DNA from: Streptomyces sp. NBC_00459
Lineage (GTDB): Bacteria; Actinomycetota; Actinomycetes; Streptomycetales; Streptomycetaceae
Assembly: GCF_036013955.1 (NCBI RefSeq)
Contig: NZ_CP107903.1
Location: forward strand, 6,324,001-6,388,000
Direction of reading: 5' to 3'
Length of the DNA: 64,000 nt
In this document: one piece after another, positions 23,866-31,377 of the stretch
Numbering within the stretch: the stretch's first letter is position 1
Layout of the letters: each line of letters opens with the position of its first letter
Position numbers and translations under genes: made by a program
Notes under the pieces: model-generated
What the model was told of the DNA's origin: nothing
Database searches by the model: none
Seen by the model: only the letters and a program-made list of their open reading frames with translations

Positions 23866-24668
23866 GCGCCGTGAACGATTCCCTGGTCATGGCCCGCCGG
23901 AACCTGATTCGGATGACCCGGATTCCCGAAATGATTCTGTTCGGGCTCATCCAACCCATCATGTTCGTGGTGCTGTTCACCTACGTGTTCGGCGGTTCCA
24001 TGCAGATCGGCGACAGCAGCGATCTGGACGTCTACAAGAACTTCCTGATGGCGGGCATCTTCGCGCAGACCGTCACGTTCGCCACCGCCAGTTCCGGCGC
24101 CGGCATCGCCGACGACATGCACAAGGGCCTCATCGACCGCTTCCGCTCACTGCCCATGGCGCGGGGTGCCGTGCTGACCGGGCGTACCGTCGCGGATCTG
24201 GTGCAGACGGCCTTGACGCTGCTCGTCCTCGCGGTCGTCGCGCTGCTCGTGGGTTGGCGCCCCGGCTCCGTGGACCCGACCAACTTCGGGAAGATATTGG
24301 GCGGCTTCGGCCTGCTCCTTCTTCTGGGGTACGCCTTCACGTGGATCGGCGCGCTGATCGGCCTGTCGGTGCGCACCCCGGAGGCGGCCACCTCCGGCGG
24401 ACTGATCTGGCTCTTCCCGGTGACCTTCATCTCGAACGCGTTCGTGGACTCCAGCAAGATGACGCCCTGGCTGCGCCACATCGCCGAGTGGAACCCGTTC
24501 AGCGCGACCGTGCAGGCGAGCCGCCAACTCTTCGGCGACCCCGGCCTGTCCCCGTCCGATGCCTGGCCCATGCAGCATCCGGTGTGGGCGTCACTGCTCT
24601 ACTCGATCCTGATCATCGTTGTCTTCCGTACGCTCGCGGTCCGTAAGTACCGCAGGGCGACCGGGTGA
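23862..24668 (+). CDS. DrrB-type ABC transporter permease
   Basis: The product is 268 residues and overlaps the ATPase stop by four bases (GTGA), so translation is coupled. It has about six membrane segments and the ABC2 transporter pattern: an RNLIRMTRIPEMILF N-terminus, QPIMFVVLFTYVFGGS, a DDMHKGLIDRFRSLPMARGAVL conserved loop, and SNAFVDSSKMTPWLRHIAEWNPFS near the end. Together with the upstream ATPase it forms a two-gene exporter of the daunorubicin-resistance type. A strong terminator lies downstream. Confidence 0.9.
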   Translation: MSAVNDSLVMARRNLIRMTRIPEMILFGLIQPIMFVVLFTYVFGGSMQIGDSSDLDVYKNFLMAGIFAQTVTFATASSGAGIADDMHKGLIDRFRSLPMARGAVLTGRTVADLVQTALTLLVLAVVALLVGWRPGSVDPTNFGKILGGFGLLLLLGYAFTWIGALIGLSVRTPEAATSGGLIWLFPVTFISNAFVDSSKMTPWLRHIAEWNPFSATVQASRQLFGDPGLSPSDAWPMQHPVWASLLYSILIIVVFRTLAVRKYRRATG

Positions 24669-24696
24669 CAGCGGCGTCTCCCCGGGGAATGACGAC

Positions 24697-24725
24697 GCCC
24701 CCGGCGCCAGGAGGGCGCCGGGGGC
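24697..24725. terminator. Terminator between the exporter operon and greA
   Basis: A perfect 12-bp stem GCCCCCGGCGCC (24697-24708) / GGCGCCGGGGGC (24714-24725) encloses a 5-base loop. It lies 28 bases after the permease and 46 bases before the greA stop, in a convergent gap, so it can serve both directions. Confidence 0.8.
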
Positions 24726-24771
24726 TCGTAAAGGGCGAGGCAGTGAATTCCGAAAGGTCGGATCCGAGAGG

Positions 24772-25269
24772 TCAGCTCTGGTAGGGCACGGCCTTCAGGA
24801 TCTTCACGGATGCGAGCTTGCCGTTGGGCAGCTCGTACTGGGCGTCCGCGCCGACCTTCTTGCCGCTCACCCCGCGGCCGAGCGGCGACTGGGGCGAGTA
24901 GGTCTCGATGTCGGAGCTGGCGTACTCGCGCGAGGCGAGCAGGAAGGTCAGCGTGTCGTCCTCGTCGCCGTCGAAGGCGATCGTCACGACCATGCCGGGC
25001 GCGACCGCGCCGTTCGCAGCCGGGGCCTCGCCGACCTTCGCGTTCTCCAGGAGCTGGGTCAGCTGGCGCACACGGAGCTCCTGCTTGCCCTGCTCCTCCT
25101 TGGCGGCGTGGTAACCGCCGTTCTCGCGCAGGTCGCCCTCCTCGCGTGCAGCGGCGATCTTGGCGGAGATCTCCGTGCGCGCAGGACCAGTAAGGTGCTC
25201 AAGCTCGTCCTTGAGCTTGTTGTACGCCTCCTGGGTCAGCCAGGTGACGTTCTCGCTGGTCTGGGTCAC
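24772..25269 (-). CDS. greA: Transcription elongation factor GreA
   Basis: The product is 165 residues and rescues backtracked RNA polymerase by stimulating RNA cleavage. The N-terminal coiled coil (about 1-80) carries the acidic tip in AAREEGDLRENGGYH, and the C-terminal FKBP-like domain ends with SPLGRGVSGKKVGAD. GGAG upstream selects the GTG at 25269 (a 10-codon extension is rejected). DUF4307 lies upstream on the same strand, 218 bases away. Length and residues are standard. Confidence 0.93.
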   Translation of the reverse strand: MTQTSENVTWLTQEAYNKLKDELEHLTGPARTEISAKIAAAREEGDLRENGGYHAAKEEQGKQELRVRQLTQLLENAKVGEAPAANGAVAPGMVVTIAFDGDEDDTLTFLLASREYASSDIETYSPQSPLGRGVSGKKVGADAQYELPNGKLASVKILKAVPYQS

Positions 25270-25486
25270 AGGTGCTCCTCGTAGGTACTGGGAATACAAA
25301 GCAACGCCCTACCAGAAGAATGTTCCTTCACGGATGGGCGAAACCACGAGCCTAACAATTCGGCGGCGGCAGGGGGAGGACATAAGCCATCAGAAAAACA
25401 TCAACGCAGGTCAGCGCTTATGTGATGAGTGTGACCCCGGTTGATGACCCCAGTTGATGGCTCCGGCTGACGACTCCGGCGGGGCC

Positions 25487-25885
25487 TCAGTCGCTGTGAC
25501 ACCCGAGCAGCTCGGCCGTGGTGCCCTGGGACGTCGTACGGAGCGTGACGAGCCGGTCGATGCGGGTGGCGTCACCGTCGAAGCGGAAGTCGGCGCGGCC
25601 GACCTCGGCACCGTTCTCGGCCTGGGAGCGGACCGTGCAGTAGCCGTTCGTTCCGGAGTCCTTGCGGACCTCCAGGTGAACCTTGACCGAGTCCTCGTAC
25701 GTCTTGAAGGTGATGATCTCGGCGCTGATCTTGTTGCCGACGACGTAGTGGTAGCCGAACCAGCCGACCACGACGAGCAGTACCGACCCGAGGACGGCGG
25801 CGACGATCTTGAGCTTGTGGTCGGCGCGCTCGTCCGTGGACCGGCCGTACCGTCCCTCGGGCGGTCGCGTGGTCGCCGTACTCAT
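25487..25885 (-). CDS. DUF4307 single-pass membrane protein
   Basis: The product is 132 residues. After a hydrophilic start with GRYGRSTDERADHKLK there is one membrane helix (IVAAVLGSVLLVVVGWFGYHYVV, about 27-48, here shortened) and a beta-rich outer domain with TYEDSVKVHLEVRKD and two cysteines (GYCTVR, LLGCHS). This matches DUF4307, which in Streptomyces is regularly found next to mca and greA. The function is unknown. It is divergent from mca (124 bases), so they share an intergenic region. Confidence 0.85.
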   Translation of the reverse strand: MSTATTRPPEGRYGRSTDERADHKLKIVAAVLGSVLLVVVGWFGYHYVVGNKISAEIITFKTYEDSVKVHLEVRKDSGTNGYCTVRSQAENGAEVGRADFRFDGDATRIDRLVTLRTTSQGTTAELLGCHSD

Positions 25886-25923
25886 GATCGTCCTCTCCGC
25901 GAGGCCTTGGAAAGCCGGGCCCC

Positions 25924-25949
25924 GGAATTATTGGCCGCTCGGTTCGGTC
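25924..25949 (+). promoter_or_regulatory. SigR-like promoter upstream of mca
   Basis: GGAAT (25924-25928), 18 bases, then GTC (25947-25949) resembles the thiol-stress SigR consensus GGAAT-N18/19-GTT. mca is a known member of the SigR regulon in S. coelicolor (established knowledge). The last base differs from consensus. Vegetative-type hexamers (TATAGA near 25953) also occur, so a second promoter is possible. Confidence 0.5.
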
Positions 25950-26009
25950 ACTATAGAAGCCGCTCATCGCACCCGCTCACACCGGATGCCGACTTACGAG
26001 GATTGAGTC

Positions 26010-26891
26010 TTGACTGACCAGCTGCGACTGATGGCCGTGCACGCGCACCCCGACGACGAGTCGAGCAAGGGTGCGGCCACCATGGCGAAGTACGTGTCCG
26101 AGGGGGTGGACGTGCTCGTCGTGACCTGCACGGGCGGGGAGCGCGGGTCCATCCTCAACCCGAAGCTGCAGGGCGACAAGTACATCGAGGAGCACATCCA
26201 CGAGGTACGCAAGAAGGAGATGGACGAGGCCCGCGAGATCCTCGGCATCAAGCAGGAGTGGCTCGGTTTCGTCGACTCCGGCCTGCCCGAGGGCGACCCG
26301 CTGCCGCCGCTGCCCGAGGGCTGCTTCGCCCTGGAGGACGTGGACAAGGCGGCCGGCGAGCTGGTGAAGCAGATCCGCTCGTTCCGCCCGCAGGTGATCA
26401 CGACGTACGACGAGAACGGCGGGTACCCGCACCCCGACCACATCATGACCCACACGATCTCGATGGTGGCCTTCGAGGGCGCAGCGGACACCGAGACCTA
26501 CCCGGAGTCGGAGTACGGCCCGGCGTACCAGCCGCGGAAGCTCTACTACAACCAGGGCTTCAACCGGCCGCGTACCGAGGCGCTGCACAACGCGCTGATC
26601 GAGCGCGGCATGGAGTCGCCGTACGGGGACTGGCTGAAGCGGTGGTCGGAGTTCGAGCGCACCGAGCGCACGCTGACCACGCATGTTCCGTGCGCGGAGT
26701 TCTTCGAGATCCGTGACAAGGCGCTGCTCGCGCACGCCACGCAGATCGACCCCGACGGGGGCTGGTTCCGGGTGCCGCTGGACCTTCAGCGGGAGGTCTG
26801 GCCGACGGAGGAGTACGAGCTGGCGAAGTCGCTCGTGGACACTTCCCTCCCCGAGGACGACCTCTTTGCGGGCATCCGCGACAATGCCTGA
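26010..26891 (+). CDS. mca: Mycothiol S-conjugate amidase
   Basis: The product is 293 residues. It cleaves mycothiol-toxin conjugates to release a mercapturic acid and the GlcN-inositol part, detoxifying electrophiles. The LmbE-like zinc-amidase motif HAHPDDESSKG (H11, H13, D15) is at the N-terminus, and a GGYPHPDHIMTH block (about 137-148) supplies the second histidine set. LYYNQGFNRPR and the length separate Mca from the MshB deacetylase. Translation starts at TTG 26010 with GAGGA upstream. A SigR-like promoter precedes it, as expected for a thiol-stress gene. The next small gene is almost overlapping. Confidence 0.92.
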   Translation: MTDQLRLMAVHAHPDDESSKGAATMAKYVSEGVDVLVVTCTGGERGSILNPKLQGDKYIEEHIHEVRKKEMDEAREILGIKQEWLGFVDSGLPEGDPLPPLPEGCFALEDVDKAAGELVKQIRSFRPQVITTYDENGGYPHPDHIMTHTISMVAFEGAADTETYPESEYGPAYQPRKLYYNQGFNRPRTEALHNALIERGMESPYGDWLKRWSEFERTERTLTTHVPCAEFFEIRDKALLAHATQIDPDGGWFRVPLDLQREVWPTEEYELAKSLVDTSLPEDDLFAGIRDNA

Positions 26892-26892
26892 C

Positions 26893-27171
26893 ATGAGCGC
26901 AAGCGCAAGCCTGGCAATGACGCATCTCCTTCCGTTCGCTGCGGAGGTCGACGAGGACAAGGTGACCCCCGGTGTCCTCGGCTTCATCGTGTTCGCGGTG
27001 ATGGCTCTCGCCGTGTGGGCCCTGATGAAGTCCATGAACAAGCAGATGGGCAGGATCGAGTTCAAGGAGGCGCCGGACCCCCGGAAGACTCCCGACGCCG
27101 CCAGGGAACAGGCCGGGCAAACGGCCACGGGAGCGGCCAAGGGAACGGTCAAGGGCTCCGCGCAGGAGTGA
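26893..27171 (+). CDS. Small membrane protein downstream of mca
   Basis: The product is 92 residues; an in-frame ATG at 26884 overlapping the mca stop is an alternative start. It contains one membrane helix (LGFIVFAVMALAVWALM, about 29-45) preceded by an acidic EVDEDKVTPG segment and followed by KSMNKQMGRIEFKE and a hydrophilic tail rich in Ala/Thr/Lys. This protein regularly follows mca in Streptomyces as I remember it, but has no assigned function. It is nearly contiguous with mca, so it is very probably co-transcribed. Confidence 0.75.
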   Translation: MSASASLAMTHLLPFAAEVDEDKVTPGVLGFIVFAVMALAVWALMKSMNKQMGRIEFKEAPDPRKTPDAAREQAGQTATGAAKGTVKGSAQE

Positions 27172-27215
27172 GGCGCGGTCGCCGGGTGCCCGGCACCGGG
27201 TGACCACGCTTCCCC

Positions 27216-30200
27216 CTACCGTCGGCCGGCCGCCGCCACCGGCACCCCCATGACCTCCCGGGCGTGCCGGTTCGGGATCATGCCCAGACGCCACCCCTGC
27301 CAGCCCGACTCCAGCGCCACACCGCGCTCCAGGAGGAGCTGGTAGGCATCGACGAAATCGTCGAGCTTCTCGTCGCGGGACGGATGGCGGCCACGGGAGA
27401 GCTGGGACAGCTCCTCCTGGGCCACCGCCGTGCCGATGTCGACGCCACCGGGAGCCGCGTACGGCAGCAGGGTGCAGCGCAGGAAGCGCGCCCAGTCCTC
27501 GCCGCGCCGGTCGCCGTACGAGGTGAACAGGCCGATCGCCTCGTCGCACAGGGCCAGCGCCTGCTGGGTGCGGGCGTTGCCCGCGTCGACCACCGCGAGC
27601 TCCAGGCAGGTCCAGGCCTCGCCGTGAGCCACCCCGATGCGCTGGAAGTCGGCGCGCGCGTCCACCAGGAGCTGGCGGGCGAAGCCCGAGTTGCGCAGCG
27701 AGCCCGTCTGGACGGCCCGCTGGTCGCGGGTGACACGGGCCGAGTGATGGCGGGCGCAGGCCAGACCGTAGACGTCCCGGATACGGGAGAACATCGTGCG
27801 GGAACGTTCCAGCTCGCGGACCGCCAGATCCAGGTTGCCCGTCTCCTCCAGGGACTGGCCCAGGTAGTAGACCGACCAGGCCTCGCCGCGCGCGTCCTCG
27901 TTGTCCCGGTGGACCGCCGCCGCCCGCCGCAGCCCGTCCACCGCCGCCGACGCGTCCCCGGCGACCAGCCGGGCCCGGGCCAGCTGGGTCAGGGCCCAGG
28001 CCTCGCCACGGGCGTCGCGCGTACGGCCGTAGAGATCGAGGGCCGTGCGCAGTTCGGACTCGGCGCGCGGCACGTCGCCCATCCGCAGGCCCAGCTGACC
28101 GAGCTGGAAGTGGGCCCACGCCTCGCCGTGGATCGACTCGCCCTCCTTGTGCAGGACCAGGGAACGGGTCAGCAGGTCCCACGCCTCGGCGAGGCGGGAG
28201 CGGTCGCGTTCGACGGCGGCGAGGGCGTGCATCGTCCAGGCGCGGTCGGTCGCCAGTTCGGGGGCCTGCTGGAGGTCCAGGGCCTCCTGGAGCTTCGCCG
28301 CCGCCTCGACCAGGTTGCCCTGGTGGTGCAGCGTGATGCCGAGCGAGCACAGTGCCCGGGCGGCGCCCGCGTCGTGATGGGCCTCCATGTACAGCTCGAC
28401 GACCGAGGTGAGCGTCGTGCGCGCCTTGTCCAGCTCGCCCAGCTGACGGGCCGCGATACCCGTACGCCACTGCACCGAGCGGACCAGCAGACCCTGGTCC
28501 ACCGACTCCGCCAGCTCGCTGATCTCGCCGAGCCGGTAGAGGTCGCCGCGCAGCAGGCAGTAGTCGCACAGCGCGCCCAGCAGATTGAGCACGGCGGCCT
28601 GGTTCACGCCCTCCGCGTGCCGCAGCGTCGCCGTGATGAAGCTCGACTCGTCGTCCAGCCAGCGCAGCGCCTCGTCGAGGGAGGTGAAACCGTGCGGGCT
28701 GAAGCGGTCCGAGCGGGTCGACATGTTGCCGTCGACCAGACGCAGCACCGAGTCGGCCAGCTCGCCGTAGCTCACGATCAGGCGTTCCTGCGCGGCCGTG
28801 CGCTCCGCCGGTTCCTCCTCGTCGAGGAGACGGGCCTGCGCGAAGGCGCGGACCAGGTCGTGCAGACGGTAACGGCTGCCCCGGACATGGTCGATCAGGC
28901 CCGCGCGGGCGAGCGCGTCCAGCTGACGGGTCGCCTCCGTCCGGTCCGTGGCCAGCAGGGCCGCGGCGGCAGCCGCGCCGAGCGAGGCCCGCCCGGCCAG
29001 CGCCAGCCTGCGCAACAGCCGCCTGGCCGGCTCCGACTGGTCGGTGTAGCGCAGCCACAGCACCCGCTCCACCGGCTCGACCGGGCCGTACGCGCCAAGG
29101 TCGGCGGCCAGCCGACGCCGGCTGCGCGGGCCGAGCGAGGAGCCGGCGATACGCAGTGCGAGCGGCAGCCCGCCGCACAACTCCCTTATTCGCTCGGCGG
29201 ATTCGGCATCGTACGGATCTGATGGACTTGTCGAACCCGACGAACCCGACGAACCCGACCCCGGCTCCGCCTGTGCGGACGCGTTCAGCAGTTCCTCTGA
29301 GCCCGCCGCGTCCAAGGGCTCGACGGGCAGCTGATGGACCCAGAAGGGCAGGTCGGGCGAAAGGGCGAGGGGCTCCCGGGCGGTGACGAGGACGAGGCTG
29401 TCGGAACGCTCCGGGACGAGGGTGCGGACCTGCTCGGGGTCCTGGGCGTCGTCCAGGACGATCGTCACCGGGACCCCGGTGAGATACTGGTTGTACAGCT
29501 CGCTCAACCTTCTGACCTGCTGGTCCGGTGACGAACGCTCACGGAAGAGCGACTGCTCTCGGGAGGCGCCGAGCCGGTTCAGGAGGTACAGAAGGGCGTC
29601 CCGGGTGGGCAGCGGCGGCTCCTTCGGGCTGTCGCCGCGCAGATCCACCACACACGCGCCCCGGAACTGGTCCCGCAGATCGTGCGCCGCGTGGATGGCG
29701 AGCGCGCTGCGGCCACTGCCGGACGCGCCGTGCAGGACGACCAGGGTCGGCCGGGTCTCCGTACTCGCCCGGGCCGCGTGCACCCACTGCCGGATGCGGG
29801 CCAGTTCCTGACGCCGGCCCGCGAACGGGTCGTCCGGGTCGGGGAGTTGGGCGAACGACTGCTCAAGGACGCTGCGTGTGCGCGCCGCCGCGCTCTTGTC
29901 GCTGCCGCGCAGCTTCGGCCCCGACTTCTTCGGCCCGGTGGACGCGTTCAGCACCCGCTGCTGGTCGAGGAACGGCCGGATGCCGCGTACCTCCAGCGCC
30001 GTCAGCCAGGTCAGCCGCAGTTGCTCGGGGCCGCCGGGCTGGCTCACGGCGCCGGCCCGGTGGTGGGCGGCCGGCAGATGGGACGCGGTCACCTTGAGAA
30101 CCGTCGCGGCGGCGCCCACCACGCCCACGGTCAGCGCCGCGCCCACGGCGGTGCCCGCGCCGGTGCCGAGCGCCAGGTCGGCGATGCCTGCCGCGAGCGC

Positions 30201-30464
30201 GGCAACAGCCGCCACCAGCAAGGGAGTTCCCGCACCCTCCCGGGCGTAGCGCTGCCCGAAGGTGAGCTGCCCGGCCTTCGCCTCGTCGAGCGCCCGCGTG
30301 TACGCCGCGTACTCCTCCGCGGACGACTGCGCCATGGAGTCCAGCGCCCCGCGCGCCCGCGTGAGCAGCACACCCCCGTCCGTACGCCCCCCGGACCGCC
30401 GCACCTCTTCCTCCACGGCCCGGACCAACAGCCGCTCGGCTTCCGCCCGGTGGCTGTCCCGCAT
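27216..30464 (-). CDS. STAND-type NTPase with TPR array and membrane segments
   Basis: The product is 1082 residues. Two hydrophobic stretches (about 80-125) suggest membrane anchoring. The NTPase starts with the P-loop GASGSGRSAL (246-255), Walker B is near TIVLDDAQD, and a GGLPLALRIAGSSLG motif follows, as in NB-ARC proteins. A winged-helix region then leads to about ten TPR-like units (GEAWAHFQLGQLGLRMGD and similar). GAGGGGG precedes the ATG at 30464; the much longer reading upstream has no homologous sequence. Such proteins act as signal-responsive switches; the trigger is unknown. A Gly/Ser-rich linker (SGSSGSSGSTS, about 436) is notable. Confidence 0.8.
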   Translation of the reverse strand: MRDSHRAEAERLLVRAVEEEVRRSGGRTDGGVLLTRARGALDSMAQSSAEEYAAYTRALDEAKAGQLTFGQRYAREGAGTPLLVAAVAALAAGIADLALGTGAGTAVGAALTVGVVGAAATVLKVTASHLPAAHHRAGAVSQPGGPEQLRLTWLTALEVRGIRPFLDQQRVLNASTGPKKSGPKLRGSDKSAAARTRSVLEQSFAQLPDPDDPFAGRRQELARIRQWVHAARASTETRPTLVVLHGASGSGRSALAIHAAHDLRDQFRGACVVDLRGDSPKEPPLPTRDALLYLLNRLGASREQSLFRERSSPDQQVRRLSELYNQYLTGVPVTIVLDDAQDPEQVRTLVPERSDSLVLVTAREPLALSPDLPFWVHQLPVEPLDAAGSEELLNASAQAEPGSGSSGSSGSTSPSDPYDAESAERIRELCGGLPLALRIAGSSLGPRSRRRLAADLGAYGPVEPVERVLWLRYTDQSEPARRLLRRLALAGRASLGAAAAAALLATDRTEATRQLDALARAGLIDHVRGSRYRLHDLVRAFAQARLLDEEEPAERTAAQERLIVSYGELADSVLRLVDGNMSTRSDRFSPHGFTSLDEALRWLDDESSFITATLRHAEGVNQAAVLNLLGALCDYCLLRGDLYRLGEISELAESVDQGLLVRSVQWRTGIAARQLGELDKARTTLTSVVELYMEAHHDAGAARALCSLGITLHHQGNLVEAAAKLQEALDLQQAPELATDRAWTMHALAAVERDRSRLAEAWDLLTRSLVLHKEGESIHGEAWAHFQLGQLGLRMGDVPRAESELRTALDLYGRTRDARGEAWALTQLARARLVAGDASAAVDGLRRAAAVHRDNEDARGEAWSVYYLGQSLEETGNLDLAVRELERSRTMFSRIRDVYGLACARHHSARVTRDQRAVQTGSLRNSGFARQLLVDARADFQRIGVAHGEAWTCLELAVVDAGNARTQQALALCDEAIGLFTSYGDRRGEDWARFLRCTLLPYAAPGGVDIGTAVAQEELSQLSRGRHPSRDEKLDDFVDAYQLLLERGVALESGWQGWRLGMIPNRHAREVMGVPVAAAGRR

Positions 30465-30666
30465 GGTGTGTCCCCCTCTGGCAGCAATCTGACGGCAACG
30501 GCCTGTCCTCGGTGGTTCCTTGGTCAAGTGTCCTGCGGACGGCGCATTGGTGCGAGGGGGCGTGGGACCCCGATCGGTGTGCCGGGCACGCCGGTTGAGG
30601 CGGTTGGTGCGGGAGGGAGACCGCGCGGCTATCGTGATCACAGACATCGAACGGGGAGAACAGGAC

Positions 30667-31347
30667 ATGAGCAGGGTTAACCCGCCACTGGGCGGCCCGC
30701 CGCACGGGCAGTGGCACCCGGCGCCGCCCACGCCACCCCAGGCACCGCAGCCGCCGCGCTGGGCCTGGTGGGTCGTCGGCATCGTCATCCCCGTCGTGGG
30801 ACTCCTGGTCACGGTGCTGGTGAGCCGGCCGGGCTCCTCGGACGACAAGAACGTGGAGTCGGCGCCGACCCGGTCGTCCGCGCCCGCGGACAACACCGGC
30901 CAGGAGCAGTCGCCCGCGACGCCCTCCAAGAGCGCCGACAAGACCGCCGACGCCGTGCGAGCCCGGTTCGGACCGAAGGTCGTCGACGCCGACACGACCG
31001 ACAGCGGCTCGTACATCGAGCTGGACACCTCCGAACCGATCGTCTCGGACAGCTCCCTCAAAGGCGCGGACATCATCTTCGGGGCGTCCCTCGGCGACCC
31101 GAACCTGTTCGTGCCCGGCTCGGGGTCCATGCTGGCTCCCCTGCCCGGATCCGGCGCCGCTCCCACGGCCCAGGAGTGCGCGGACGCCGTGGACACCAAC
31201 GGCACCTACACGTCCGACGTGAAGCCGGGCGACCGCTTCTGCCTGATGACCGACCAGGGCCGCGTCGCCTACCTGAAGGTCGTCACGGCGCCGAGCAGGG
31301 GCACCGGAAAACTGAACGTCACCGTCTGGGACACACCTGGCGCCTGA
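30667..31347 (+). CDS. Proline-rich membrane-anchored protein with extracellular domain
   Basis: The product is 226 residues. A short Pro/Gly-rich cytoplasmic start (about 1-32) leads to a membrane helix (WWVVGIVIPVVGLLVTVLV, about 34-52) and a Ser/Thr/Asp-rich linker. The C-terminal domain (about 95-225) has two cysteines (QECADAVD, RFCLMTD) and ends with strands resembling a small extracellular sensor fold. I do not recognise the family. GGGGAG upstream selects the ATG at 30667. It is divergent from the STAND gene by about 200 bases. Confidence 0.65.
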   Translation: MSRVNPPLGGPPHGQWHPAPPTPPQAPQPPRWAWWVVGIVIPVVGLLVTVLVSRPGSSDDKNVESAPTRSSAPADNTGQEQSPATPSKSADKTADAVRARFGPKVVDADTTDSGSYIELDTSEPIVSDSSLKGADIIFGASLGDPNLFVPGSGSMLAPLPGSGAAPTAQECADAVDTNGTYTSDVKPGDRFCLMTDQGRVAYLKVVTAPSRGTGKLNVTVWDTPGA

Positions 31348-31370
31348 CGTGTCGGGTCCTGCGGCAGGAT
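31344..31370 (+). promoter_or_regulatory. Candidate leaderless promoter of the thioredoxin-domain gene
   Basis: CTGACG (31344-31349) and CAGGAT (31365-31370) are 15 bases apart (16 if CCTGAC is taken). The -10 hexamer ends 7 bases before the ATG at 31378, the expected transcription start. The hexamers partly overlap the end of the upstream gene region. There is no ribosome-binding site. Confidence 0.4.
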
Positions 31371-31377
31371 GGTCCCC

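Noticed and set aside
26560..29178. Long minus-strand ORF (872 codons) overlapping mca and the STAND gene
   Set aside because: Extreme Gly/Arg/Pro composition and a frame offset from the STAND protein, which has clear NB-ARC and TPR sequence.
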